From an uncultured Porphyromonadaceae bacterium (lineage in GTDB: Bacteria; Bacteroidota; Bacteroidia; Bacteroidales; Muribaculaceae): a stretch of 58,827 bases of DNA. Positions 8,322-17,240 of this stretch are shown here, in pieces (position 1 is the first letter of the stretch; every line of letters starts with the position of its first letter). The position numbers were made by a program, and so were the translations under genes. The stretch covers positions 81,754 through 140,580 of the forward strand of contig CAMWNH010000002.1 in NCBI GenBank assembly GCA_947175605.1. Reading direction: 5' to 3'. The notes under the pieces are model-generated. The model was not told the origin of the DNA, did not search any database, and saw only the letters and a program-made list of their open reading frames with translations.

Positions 8322-10322
8322 TTATTTCTTACGGGCAAGGATCAGAGCGGACGTGGGAGTCACTACCACACTGCCGCCTTTGGATGCCTCGATGCCGTCG
8401 GCCTTCAGCTTGCCGTCGCGTGCGATGACGGTCCAGTCGCCCTTAGGCACACGGGCCACGAAAGGCGTGTCGGAGCCGTTGAAGATAAGCTTGATTTCCT
8501 TCCACTCGTCGCCGTTGGCGTTGTTCTTGATGGAGTAGCTTATCACGTTGGGAGCCACTACCTTGTCGAACACGATATTGCGGGCGATGTCCTCGGCCGT
8601 GGTCATGCGGAATGCAGGATGCTCGCGACGCAGCTTGATAAGCTCGCGATAGTAGTCGAACTGCTCGGCGTTCTTGTGCTTCAGTGTCCAGTCGATGGCG
8701 TTGATGCTGTCGGGGCTCTTGTAGGAATTGTGCACGCCTTTCTTGTCGCGGAACACTTCCTCGCCGGCAAACATGAAGGGCGTGCCCTGCGAGGTGAACA
8801 CGATAGTCTGTGCAAGGCGTGCTGCTCGCTGGCGATCGGCTTCCGAGCTGCCGGGCATCGACTTGGCCAGCTTGTCGGTCAGCGTCAGGTCGTCGTGGCA
8901 GGATACGTAATTGATGATCTGGGTGGGAGCCGAAGCGTAGGCGAATTTCGAATTGTTGCCCTTGCTGTAGTCCACCTGCGGATGGGCCGTGGATGCCACG
9001 ATGCCTATCTTCACTGTCTCCTCGTTGCCGGGCTTGCCGGTGGCGAAGCCGCGGTCGGCGGCATTGCTGTAGTGGCCCTTCACGGCATCGCGGATGTCAT
9101 CGGAGAAGACGGCGATGCCGTCCATCTTGGCCACGTTCTCTTTAAGCGCGCGCTTCTCCACAGGCAGTGGCGAATCTCCTGCAGTCCAGCCCTCGCCGTA
9201 GACGAAGATCGAAGGATTGATCTTCTTGAGTTCGGCGGCAACCTGGTTCATCGTTTCGGTATCGTGGATAGCCATGAGGTCAAAGCGGAACCCGTCGATG
9301 TGATATTCGTCGGCCCAGTACTTCACGGAGTTGACAATGAAATCGCGCATCTGCTGACGCTCGGAGGCAGTCTCGTTGCCGCAGCCGGATGCATCGCTGT
9401 AGGAGCCGTCCGCGCGGTGGCGGTAGTAGTAGCCGGGAGCCGTCAGCGAGAAATTGGAGTCGTCGTTATTGGCCGTGTGATTGTACACCACGTCCATCAC
9501 CACGCCTATGCCTGCATCGTGGAGGGCCTTCACCATCTCCTTCATCTCGCGCACGCGAGCCTCGGGATTGGCCGGATCCGTGGAATATGAACCTTCGGGC
9601 GTATTGTAGTTGAACGGATCATAACCCCAGTTGTACTGATTGGACGGGAGGTTAGCCTCGTCCACGGAGTTGTAGTCATAGCTGGGAAGGATATGCACGT
9701 GAGTCACGCCGAGTTCTTTCAGGTGGTCTATACCCGTCTTGTCGCCCAGAGGGCTGGTCGTTTCCGGCTCGGTAAGCGCAAGGAATTTGCCCTTGTGCAC
9801 TATGCCCGAGGAGGGATCCACGCTGAAGTCGCGGTGATGCATCTCGTAGAGCACTGCATCTGTGATACTCTTAAGCTCGGGACCTTTGTCGCTGCTCCAG
9901 CCTTCGGGATTGGTCTTGGCGAAATCAATGATAGCCGCACGCTGTCCGTTGGTGCCGGCAGCCTTGGCCCAAACACCCGGAGTCTCGGCCAGGCGCTTGC
10001 CGTTGGCATCGGTAATGCGGAACGTATAGAACTTGCCGTAGAGAGGTTTGTCAACCTGCGCGCGCCACACGCCGTTGTCGCCGAGCTTCATCTCAAGCGA
10101 ATCGTAAGGAGCCGTATTGCGGTCTGCGTTGTAAAGATATACGGTTGCAGCCTTGGCCTTGGGCGACCAGAGGGCGAAACGCGTGCCCCGGGCATCGACG
10201 GTCATTTCAAGATCCGTGCCTCCATATGTGGGCCAGGATGCATATTCTGTTTCCATGGTCTGTGCGAATGTGGGAGCGGCGGCAGCCATCGACAGCACCG
10301 CTGCACTGAGGAGTGTTTTCAT
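8322..10322 (-). CDS. pulA: Type I pullulanase (GH13), exported
   Basis: Debranching enzyme cutting alpha-1,6 bonds in pullulan, glycogen or amylopectin. The first 20 residues form a signal peptide (MKTLLSAAVLSMAAAAPTFA), so it should leave the cytoplasm. A CBM48-like domain (about 30-150) precedes the pullulanase signature YNWGYDPFNYNTPEGSYS. GH13 catalytic residues: nucleophile Asp348 (GFRFDLMAIHD), acid Glu377 (YGEGWTAGD) and Asp477 (VSCHDDLTL). It has the normal 666-residue type I length and no lipobox. It is the first gene of pulA-pyk-uup-GNAT and has its own promoter inside the preceding terminator hairpin. Confidence 0.95.
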   Translation of the reverse strand: MKTLLSAAVLSMAAAAPTFAQTMETEYASWPTYGGTDLEMTVDARGTRFALWSPKAKAATVYLYNADRNTAPYDSLEMKLGDNGVWRAQVDKPLYGKFYTFRITDANGKRLAETPGVWAKAAGTNGQRAAIIDFAKTNPEGWSSDKGPELKSITDAVLYEMHHRDFSVDPSSGIVHKGKFLALTEPETTSPLGDKTGIDHLKELGVTHVHILPSYDYNSVDEANLPSNQYNWGYDPFNYNTPEGSYSTDPANPEARVREMKEMVKALHDAGIGVVMDVVYNHTANNDDSNFSLTAPGYYYRHRADGSYSDASGCGNETASERQQMRDFIVNSVKYWADEYHIDGFRFDLMAIHDTETMNQVAAELKKINPSIFVYGEGWTAGDSPLPVEKRALKENVAKMDGIAVFSDDIRDAVKGHYSNAADRGFATGKPGNEETVKIGIVASTAHPQVDYSKGNNSKFAYASAPTQIINYVSCHDDLTLTDKLAKSMPGSSEADRQRAARLAQTIVFTSQGTPFMFAGEEVFRDKKGVHNSYKSPDSINAIDWTLKHKNAEQFDYYRELIKLRREHPAFRMTTAEDIARNIVFDKVVAPNVISYSIKNNANGDEWKEIKLIFNGSDTPFVARVPKGDWTVIARDGKLKADGIEASKGGSVVVTPTSALILARKK

Positions 10323-10382
10323 TTTATATAGTTATGGTTATTGTTTTTTGTCATTAAATCTAAGCCCGCACGGGCCCTCATA

Positions 10383-10414
10383 CAAAAATAACAATTATCC
10401 GGGTCATTCGCAAA
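10383..10414 (-). promoter_or_regulatory. Promoter of pulA operon
   Basis: On the minus strand: TTTG at 10414-10411, 20 nt, TATTTTTG at 10390-10383, the Bacteroidetes sigma consensus at ideal spacing. Predicted leader about 54 nt to the ATG at 10322. The -33 element sits in the loop of the hairpin 10397-10429. Confidence 0.75.
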
Positions 10415-10429
10415 TCGAACAACCCGGAT
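10397..10429. terminator. Hairpin terminator between cotH-like gene and pulA
   Basis: Stem ATCCGGGT (10397-10404) pairs with ACCCGGAT (10422-10429) across a 17-nt loop. Reading leftwards (the direction of the cotH-like gene) it is followed by AATTGTTATTTTT; reading rightwards by TTTTAGTTTTTTTT. Both tails are T-rich, but only the leftward one has a gene to terminate. Confidence 0.55.
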
Positions 10430-10488
10430 TTTAGTTTTTTTTGGAAATATTGTCCTTCACCCTCGCTAAAGAATGAGGACAAGTGTAT

Positions 10489-12474
10489 TTATTTCAGCAG
10501 CACCTTAGCTGTCTGTGCACCGCTGCGCACGATGTAAACTCCGCCCGGAAGCGCGGGAGTAGCACCCGTGCCGCGATATACGCTTCGCCCGTCAATCGCA
10601 TAGACCTCGAACTCGCGTCCGTCGCCCATGCTCACGACGCCACTCTGCAAACGCAGAGGCATATCGCCCAACGACTCAACGGAATTCACACCCGATAGCG
10701 AAGGATCGTAACCGATGATCGCGTCAAGATCGCGGAAGCGGTCGGCAAGATAACTCTTCACTCGGCTCACCTCGCCGTTATAGCTTCCCGAGATCGTAGG
10801 ATTCTGGTGTACCCAATCGTTCATTATCGGCCAGCGCATGAAATTCAGTCGCTGCGACTCCATCAGCTCCGCAGCCTTACTGTCGATAAAAGAAGCAACA
10901 TCATCATAGGTCAGCCGTCTGTCATTGCGCGCCAGCGACCATACGCGCTTCAAGTCGCCCTTCGTGCGGTTGTCGTTTTTCATAATACGGCGCACGAAGT
11001 TGTCCATATTGTTGGCCGAAGAAGCCAGTCCCGATTCGTAGAGGTAGCATCGGCTGCCTACACGGCTGTGGATCGGATATGTGCGGTTGTCATTGTCGAA
11101 GGCTATGTCGAAGTCCCATACCGGACCGGTGTAAATGACATCACTGCCGCGGTCCTTGTACATGTAGGTGCTCCAGTACGTATCCGTATTGCCCGAAAGC
11201 TCGCCCACTATAAAGTGTTGCAGGAAGGACTCGATGTCAAAGATATTGCGATAGTCATTGTCACCCGGAGTCGAAAGATTCGAGCCCCACACCATATTTT
11301 CGAGCTTGTTGAAATACGACAGTATATAGGCGTGCTGCTCGGGCGTACCGCCGTCGTCCGGCGATTTGATCGTCACGGGAATGCGGTAGCGGTTTGTCAC
11401 GAACCACTCGCCCTCCGGCTCCTCATTTGCGTATGCGTCAACCTCCACAAAGTATCCGCCCGTGAGAGCCTCGCCCTCTATGTCCGTCGTTTCCATTTCG
11501 GTGATCTCGACTCGGCCCGGATTCACCTCCACCTGGTCGCACAGCTGATAGCAGCCCTTGTATTCGCCGTTAAGCACCACATCCACAGCGTGGCCGTAAG
11601 GCACATACTTCATTCCCAGACGCTCGGCAATGTCGAACGCAATAAGATTTCGCATCAGCGTCTTGTCGCCGTAGTTGTTGATCAGCGTCCACTTCTTGGC
11701 CTTGGCCGGTGCATCCGGAAGCACTTGCTGCTTCTTCTCGAACTTCAGACGCCAGGGCTTCTTGGGAAAACTTCGCGAGGCATTGCCGCGCTCGCGGATT
11801 GTGCCGGGCTTGTCCACATAGGCCTTGTTGTCAGTGATGATTATGATATTGGCCGTGATGTCGTGTTCCTTATCGTAAGGTTCCTGCGCTCCAACCGTGT
11901 TCACGCACACCGTCGGAAGATTCGTTATCTGGAAAAGCTTCTCATCCGTGCCCTCGCCCGGTGTGCCGTAGAATTCAAGCTCGGCGATATTGCAGCGGTT
12001 GTCGCCCGTGCTCACGAAACGCACATAACGGAATCCCTTCGAGCAGTCCACATCGCCGTAGCTCATCGTGCCGATGATGCCCGACTCGCGGATTATGTAG
12101 AGAGGCACGGCATCGAGGAAGTCTTCCTGATTTGCACCCTGAATGATGCCGAGACGGACACGGGTCGGACCGACACCGTCGTTGCGGGGCGACCAGCCCA
12201 CACGGTCTATCACATGAGGTGTGCCGAGATCAAGGCCAACCCACGTATATGAGCGGGCGTCGGTGGCGAAATAGGTATTCAGGTTTCCGTCGAAAGCGTT
12301 CCCCTGGATATTCCACACAACCTGGCCCTGCTCGTAATTGAAACCGGCAGCCGTGCCTATGGGCGTGCCTGTGAGTTTTTCGCCGCCAGAGGCAGGAACT
12401 GTGCATGCAAAAAGCATCGCACCGACGATGCATGCCTTTGTGGATTTAATGATTGTAAAGTCAAAGAATTTCAC
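10489..12474 (-). CDS. CotH-family protein with discoidin-like domain and sorting tail
   Basis: Secreted protein. The GTG at 12474 is the chosen start: it gives a signal peptide (VKFFDFTIIKSTKAC, then a hydrophobic stretch ending ASG), and the upstream ATG at 12564 lies inside the promoter at 12531-12565. After the signal comes a discoidin/F5-8-type region (GNAFDGNLNTYF, WVGLDLGTPHVIDRVGW), then the CotH domain (RERGNASRSFPKKPWRLKF, GDKTLMRNLIAFDIAERLG, GEYKGCYQLCDQVEV), and a C-terminal tail FEVYAIDGRSVYRG...GGVYIVRSG...AKVLLK of the Bacteroidetes sorting type. CotH proteins are atypical kinases that phosphorylate proteins in spore coats; here the substrate is unknown. Monocistronic between its own promoter and the hairpin at 10397-10429. 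Confidence 0.88.
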   Translation of the reverse strand: MKFFDFTIIKSTKACIVGAMLFACTVPASGGEKLTGTPIGTAAGFNYEQGQVVWNIQGNAFDGNLNTYFATDARSYTWVGLDLGTPHVIDRVGWSPRNDGVGPTRVRLGIIQGANQEDFLDAVPLYIIRESGIIGTMSYGDVDCSKGFRYVRFVSTGDNRCNIAELEFYGTPGEGTDEKLFQITNLPTVCVNTVGAQEPYDKEHDITANIIIITDNKAYVDKPGTIRERGNASRSFPKKPWRLKFEKKQQVLPDAPAKAKKWTLINNYGDKTLMRNLIAFDIAERLGMKYVPYGHAVDVVLNGEYKGCYQLCDQVEVNPGRVEITEMETTDIEGEALTGGYFVEVDAYANEEPEGEWFVTNRYRIPVTIKSPDDGGTPEQHAYILSYFNKLENMVWGSNLSTPGDNDYRNIFDIESFLQHFIVGELSGNTDTYWSTYMYKDRGSDVIYTGPVWDFDIAFDNDNRTYPIHSRVGSRCYLYESGLASSANNMDNFVRRIMKNDNRTKGDLKRVWSLARNDRRLTYDDVASFIDSKAAELMESQRLNFMRWPIMNDWVHQNPTISGSYNGEVSRVKSYLADRFRDLDAIIGYDPSLSGVNSVESLGDMPLRLQSGVVSMGDGREFEVYAIDGRSVYRGTGATPALPGGVYIVRSGAQTAKVLLK

Positions 12475-12530
12475 GGTAATAAATGGTTTTAATAGTGCAG
12501 CATGCCTGCGGGCCTTCCACAAGCATGCTG

Positions 12531-12565
12531 CAAAGTTACGAATTATTTTCGTGCCGACGGCCAAA
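12531..12565 (-). promoter_or_regulatory. Promoter of the CotH-family gene
   Basis: Minus strand: TTTG at 12565-12562, 23 nt, TAACTTTG at 12538-12531. The spacing is longer than the 19-20 nt of the other promoters here, so the -33 element is less sure than the -7. Transcription should start near 12524, which makes a GTG start at 12474 the first usable one. Confidence 0.55.
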
Positions 12566-12624
12566 TTTTCTCCGCCGCTCGTTGAAATTCGGACTTTTCA
12601 ATCAGAAAAAGCTGAAATTCAGGC

Positions 12625-13641
12625 TCACACCTCGTTCTGCGGAGTCCCTGACTCCCATGCACGCAGATTGGCAAGCGCAATTTCCATCAGTCGCTCCCGC
12701 GCCTCCTCCGATGCCCAGGCTATGTGTGGCGTGATCACGCAGTTGCGCGCCGTCAGAAGCGGATTGTCCGGACGCGGCGGCTCGGTCGACAGAACGTCAA
12801 GACCCGCAGCCGCAATTCGCCCTTCGTTCAGGGCGTCCGCAAGAGCCTGCTCGTCGATCACCGGCCCGCGGGAAGTGTTGATCACGATCGCCTCCGGCTT
12901 CATCATCGCAAGGCGCCCGGCATTCAGCATGCCCCGCGTCTCCGCCGTGAGCGGACAGTGGAAGCTCAGCACATCGGCTTCGCGAAACAGGTCGTCAAGC
13001 TCCAGCTTTTCATAGCCTTCGGGGAGCGAGCTCTGCGGCTTCGATGTGAACACCTTCACCTTCATGCCCAGAGCCGAAGCGATGGCCGCAGTGGCACGCC
13101 CCGTGTGTCCGAATCCTATCACCGCAAAATTCTTCCCCGCAAGCTCTGTCAGCGGATAGTCGCGGAACGTGAAGTCGCGGCAGTTCGACCAACGGCCTGT
13201 GCGCACAGCCGTCGAATAGTGCTCCACGCGGTTCGTCACCGCAAGCAGAAGCGCAATTGCCGTCTGTGCCACCGATGCCGTGGAGTAGGCCGGAATGTTC
13301 GTCACCGTCATACCCCGTGCGGCAGCCGCCTGCAGGTCCACGATATTCGTGCCCGTGGCAAGCACGCCGATATACTTCACTTCTGGCAGGGCAGCGATTG
13401 TTTCGCCCGTCAGCGTAACCTTGTTGGTGAACACTACACGTGCCGCACGGCAGCGCTCCAGTGTTTCCGCCTCCGTGAGCGTGCGCTCGTACACGGCCAG
13501 CGGACCGAATTCCGCAAATGCTTTCCAGCGTTCATCGCAGGGAGGATAGAGCGTGAACCCGTCCAGCACCACCGTCGCGGCCGCCGGGATTGTCCCGCTG
13601 ATTTCCCACATCTTTCCGTCGGGCATATAGAGTACATCCAT
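12625..13641 (-). CDS. D-2-hydroxyacid dehydrogenase (glycerate dehydrogenase-like)
   Basis: NAD-dependent oxidoreductase for a 2-hydroxy/2-keto acid pair. The Rossmann motif is VIGFGHTGRATA; catalytic residues are Arg in VINTSRGPVIDE, Glu in GLDVLSTEPP and His in VITPHIAWAS. The His followed by IAWAS resembles hydroxypyruvate/glycerate dehydrogenases. At 338 residues it lacks the ACT domain of SerA-type enzymes. It starts 13 nt after the nifJ stop, so it is probably co-transcribed, which would place it near pyruvate metabolism; exact substrate is unresolved. Confidence 0.9.
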   Translation of the reverse strand: MDVLYMPDGKMWEISGTIPAAATVVLDGFTLYPPCDERWKAFAEFGPLAVYERTLTEAETLERCRAARVVFTNKVTLTGETIAALPEVKYIGVLATGTNIVDLQAAAARGMTVTNIPAYSTASVAQTAIALLLAVTNRVEHYSTAVRTGRWSNCRDFTFRDYPLTELAGKNFAVIGFGHTGRATAAIASALGMKVKVFTSKPQSSLPEGYEKLELDDLFREADVLSFHCPLTAETRGMLNAGRLAMMKPEAIVINTSRGPVIDEQALADALNEGRIAAAGLDVLSTEPPRPDNPLLTARNCVITPHIAWASEEARERLMEIALANLRAWESGTPQNEV

Positions 13642-13654
13642 ATCTGTTTACGAA

Positions 13655-16600
13655 TTATAGCTTTGTAAGTCCCGTAAGAATTTCATGAACTTTCACGCAA
13701 CGCTTCTCAAGCGCACTCTGCAGCGCCGGGGCATCCTTGGGATCCACGAGCTTGAGATCCGCATAACGGTCCTCGCCGTTGATGAACGGCAGGAAACCTG
13801 CCGTGTCCGGGGCCGCGCTGTCCACGGTCAGTGGCTCCTGATTCTGCGGATTGTAGCGGTAGAGAGGCCAGTATCCGCAGCGCACGGCATTGCGCTGCTC
13901 CACGGCCGAATGGCTCATGCCCGTGCGGATGCCGTGGTTGATACACGGACAGTAGGCAATGACAATCGACGGACCCGGGTAAGCCTCAGCCTCGCGCAAG
14001 GCATTGATGGCCTGCTGCATGTTAGCGCCCAGCGAGATGGATGCCACGTACACCTCCGGATAAGTCATCATCATTCTCCCCAGATCCTTCTTGTATGTCC
14101 GCTTGCCGTCAGGCGAATACTTCGTCACGGCACTCAGCGGTGTAGCCTTCGACGTCTGGCCGCCCGTATTCGAGTAGCATTCTGTATCCATCACAAGAAT
14201 ATTGATATTCTCGCCCGAGGCCAGAACGTGGTCCAGACCGGCGAAACCGATATCGTAAGCCCAGCCGTCGCCGCCAATCGCCCAGACGCTCTTGGCGCCG
14301 GTCACGTCGGCATAAGGCGCCATCTCCGGTGCAACCTTCAGCAGTGCTTCACCGGTCGTACGCGACTGCTCGGGATCGTCGAACGCTGCGAGCCACGCCC
14401 CTGCTGCCGTCTTGGCATCGGCGGATGCCGTGCTCTCCGCCACAATGGACTCGGCAATTTCTCGGGCCCGCGCACGCCTGTGCTCCAGAGCCGCAGCGAT
14501 GCCGTAGCCGTACTCTGCATTATCCTCGAAAAGCGAGTTGCCCCAGGCCGGACCGCGCCCGTCTTCTAAAGTGCAGTAGGCGTTGCTCGGATAATTGGCA
14601 CCCCAGATACTCGAGCAACCCGTGGCATTCGCTATCACCAGGCGCTCGCCGAAAAGCTGGGTCAGTAACTTCACGTATGGCGTCTCGCCGCAGCCACCGC
14701 AGGCACCCGAGAACTGCAGTAGCGGCCGATGCAGCTGTGCGCCCTTCACCGTAAAGCGCGGGAACAGATCGGGCTTCTCGCTCACATTTTCCGTCACCCA
14801 CTTCCAGCGCGGCTCCTCCTGCGTCAACTCCGGATAGAGGGGCACCATGTCCAGTGCCTTACCCGGACACATCGTGGCACACGACCCGCAGCCCGTGCAG
14901 TCCGCCGGATACACCTGTATCCTGTACGTGTAGCCCTCCACACCCTTGGCCGGAATGGTCGCAATGTCCTGCGGACATGCAGCCTGCTCTTTCGCATCAA
15001 GCAGATACGGCCTTATAGCCGCATGCGAGCACACCGTCGAGCATATCGTGCACTGAATGCACTTCGACGCATCCCAGCGAGGAATGTCTATCGCTATTTT
15101 TCGCTTCTCGTAAGCCGTCGTACCCATTGGCAGATTGCCCTCGGGATTGAACAGCGACACGGGCAGCTCATCGCCCTTCAGGTTATCGCAGGGTTCGGCC
15201 ACCTGACTTACGAATGCCGGAACCTTCACGGCATCCGCCGTCGCAGGCGCATCGCTTGCCTCGGCCCATGCAGCGGGCACCGGAATTTCCTTGATAGCCG
15301 CCACAGCCTTGTCTATCGCCGCAAGATTGGAGCTCACAACGGCCCCACCCTCGTGCATGTAAGTCTTGCTCACAAGATCCTTCAGCGCCGGCATCGAAAC
15401 GGATTCGGGTATCACTCCCGAAAGATGGAAAAATACGGCTTCCATCACAGTGTTGATGCGAGCACCCAGATTCTCTTCCGCGGCCACAGCCGTGGCATCC
15501 ACGACATAGAACCGGGACTTCTTCTGCGCAAGCCCCCTTCGCATGGAGGTCGGCAACTTGCTCTCCATCTCCTCGGCAGTCCATGGAGCGTTCAGCACGA
15601 ACACGCCGCCCTCGCGCAAGCGCGACACCATGTCGTAGTGGTTCACATAGGCAGCCTTATTGCAGAACACGAAATCCGCGCTCTCTATCTGCCACGCCGC
15701 GGCGATCGGTGCCGAGCCGAAACGCAGCTGACTCACCGTATATCCGCCCGACTTCTTCGCCGAGTAGCTGAAGAACGCCTGGGCATACTTATCCGGCTGC
15801 GAACCCACGATGGCCGCTATCTGCTTGGACGCGCCCACCGTTCCGTCCGACCCGAAGCCGTAGAAAATACATTCCGTATCCGCCCCGTGTGCGAGGGTGT
15901 AATCCGAATCAACCTCCAGCGAAAGATGCGTCACGTCGTCCGTTATACCCACGGTAAATTCCTTCGCAGGCTTCTCCTTGGACAGTTCTTTAAACACCGC
16001 CTGTACCATAGCCGGGCAGAAATCCTTGCTTGCGAGGCCGTATCTGCCGCCGATCACTGTAATCTGCCGTCCCGATCGGAGCACCGATGTAGCCACATCC
16101 TGATACAGCGGCTCGCCCTGCGAGCCCGGCTCCTTCGTGCGGTCAAGCACGGCGATCGCCTTCACCGACGCAGGCAATGCAGCCACGAAATCATCCGTAG
16201 ACCACGGACGGAACAGACGCACGTTCACCACGCCTACCTTCTCGCCCTTGGCCACAAGTGCCTCCGCAGTGCAACGCGCCACCTCGGCGCCCGAGCCCAT
16301 CACCACGATCACACGCTCGGCATCCGCCGCTCCGTAATAATCGAACAGATGGTACTGCCGCCCTGTCTTGGCCGCCACGCGGTCCATAGCCTTCTGCACT
16401 ATTGCCGGGAAAGCGTTGTAGGCCTTGTTGCAGGCCTCGCGATTCTGAAAATACACGTCCGAATTCTGTGCCGAGCCCCGCAGCGAGGGATGCTCCGGGT
16501 TCAGTGCGCCCGCGCGGAAGCGCGACACCGCATCTCGATCCAGCAGTGAGAAAATCGTGGGATAGTCTATCACGTCGATCGTCTGCATTTCCCCCGACGT

Positions 16601-17116
16601 GCGCCAGCCGTCGAAGAAATGAAGCACCGGCAGCGAACCGTCTATAGCCGCCAGATGTGCAACGACACCCAGATCCATCGTTTCCTGCACATTGCTCGAC
16701 CCCAGGAAGGCAAAGCCCGTTGCGCGGCATGCCATGATGTCCTGATGGTCACCGAATATCGACAACGCATGCGAGGCCAGCGAGCGCGTACCCACATGGA
16801 ACACGGCCGGCAGGCACTCCCCCGCAATCTTATACATATTCGGAATCATCAGAAGCAAGCCCTGCGAATTGGTGAAGGTCGTGGCCAGCGCACCACCGGC
16901 CAGGGCGCCGTGCGTGGCGCCGGCTGCCCCGAGCTCCGATTCCATCTCCTTCACGGCAAGCGCAGCGCCTGCATAATTCTTGCGTCCTTCAAGTCCCCAT
17001 TTCTGAGCCACTTGCCCCATCTCTGCCACGGGAGTGATAGGATATATCGTTGCCACATCGCTCAGCGCGAATGCCACATGTGTCGCCGCAGTGCAGCCGT
17101 CCATTATCTGTTTCAT
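13655..17116 (-). CDS. nifJ: Pyruvate:ferredoxin (flavodoxin) oxidoreductase
   Basis: Single-chain enzyme converting pyruvate, CoA and oxidised ferredoxin to acetyl-CoA, CO2 and reduced ferredoxin, the main pyruvate-oxidising step in anaerobic Bacteroidales. Order: pyruvate-binding domain (FALSDVATIYPITPVAEMG), middle domains, a two-cluster ferredoxin domain with CIQCTICSTVC (from residue 686) and CTGCGSCATMC (from residue 740), then the TPP domain with GDGWAYDIG near residue 949 and MDTECYSNTGGQTSK. At 1153 residues it is near normal length. The 97-base upstream gap is shared with the divergent cca; a TACTTTTG on the minus strand (17207-17200) could be its -7 box, but no clear -33 accompanies it. 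Confidence 0.97.
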   Translation of the reverse strand: MKQIMDGCTAATHVAFALSDVATIYPITPVAEMGQVAQKWGLEGRKNYAGAALAVKEMESELGAAGATHGALAGGALATTFTNSQGLLLMIPNMYKIAGECLPAVFHVGTRSLASHALSIFGDHQDIMACRATGFAFLGSSNVQETMDLGVVAHLAAIDGSLPVLHFFDGWRTSGEMQTIDVIDYPTIFSLLDRDAVSRFRAGALNPEHPSLRGSAQNSDVYFQNREACNKAYNAFPAIVQKAMDRVAAKTGRQYHLFDYYGAADAERVIVVMGSGAEVARCTAEALVAKGEKVGVVNVRLFRPWSTDDFVAALPASVKAIAVLDRTKEPGSQGEPLYQDVATSVLRSGRQITVIGGRYGLASKDFCPAMVQAVFKELSKEKPAKEFTVGITDDVTHLSLEVDSDYTLAHGADTECIFYGFGSDGTVGASKQIAAIVGSQPDKYAQAFFSYSAKKSGGYTVSQLRFGSAPIAAAWQIESADFVFCNKAAYVNHYDMVSRLREGGVFVLNAPWTAEEMESKLPTSMRRGLAQKKSRFYVVDATAVAAEENLGARINTVMEAVFFHLSGVIPESVSMPALKDLVSKTYMHEGGAVVSSNLAAIDKAVAAIKEIPVPAAWAEASDAPATADAVKVPAFVSQVAEPCDNLKGDELPVSLFNPEGNLPMGTTAYEKRKIAIDIPRWDASKCIQCTICSTVCSHAAIRPYLLDAKEQAACPQDIATIPAKGVEGYTYRIQVYPADCTGCGSCATMCPGKALDMVPLYPELTQEEPRWKWVTENVSEKPDLFPRFTVKGAQLHRPLLQFSGACGGCGETPYVKLLTQLFGERLVIANATGCSSIWGANYPSNAYCTLEDGRGPAWGNSLFEDNAEYGYGIAAALEHRRARAREIAESIVAESTASADAKTAAGAWLAAFDDPEQSRTTGEALLKVAPEMAPYADVTGAKSVWAIGGDGWAYDIGFAGLDHVLASGENINILVMDTECYSNTGGQTSKATPLSAVTKYSPDGKRTYKKDLGRMMMTYPEVYVASISLGANMQQAINALREAEAYPGPSIVIAYCPCINHGIRTGMSHSAVEQRNAVRCGYWPLYRYNPQNQEPLTVDSAAPDTAGFLPFINGEDRYADLKLVDPKDAPALQSALEKRCVKVHEILTGLTKL

Positions 17117-17185
17117 TTCATCGTATGTCGTTTAGGGTATATCTTTTAAAACGCAGGAGCCCCCGACTATTGTTCACCCCCCTTA

Positions 17186-17216
17186 TTGTTTAATCCCCGC
17201 AAAAGTATTACCTTTG
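17186..17216 (+). promoter_or_regulatory. Promoter of cca
   Basis: TTG at 17186-17188, 20 nt, TACCTTTG at 17209-17216. The -7 box covers the upstream TTG at 17214, so the ATG at 17241 is the first usable start, with a leader of about 18 nt. Confidence 0.8.
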
Positions 17217-17240
17217 CACCGACGGAGTATTTTTCCACCT

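Noticed and set aside
10446-10478. Second terminator hairpin (TGTCCT/AGGACA) after the CotH gene.
   Set aside because: Short stem with a bulge and no T-run on the relevant strand.
12475-12564. ATG at 12564 as start of the CotH gene.
   Set aside because: It lies inside the promoter and upstream of the predicted transcription start, and would bury the signal peptide.
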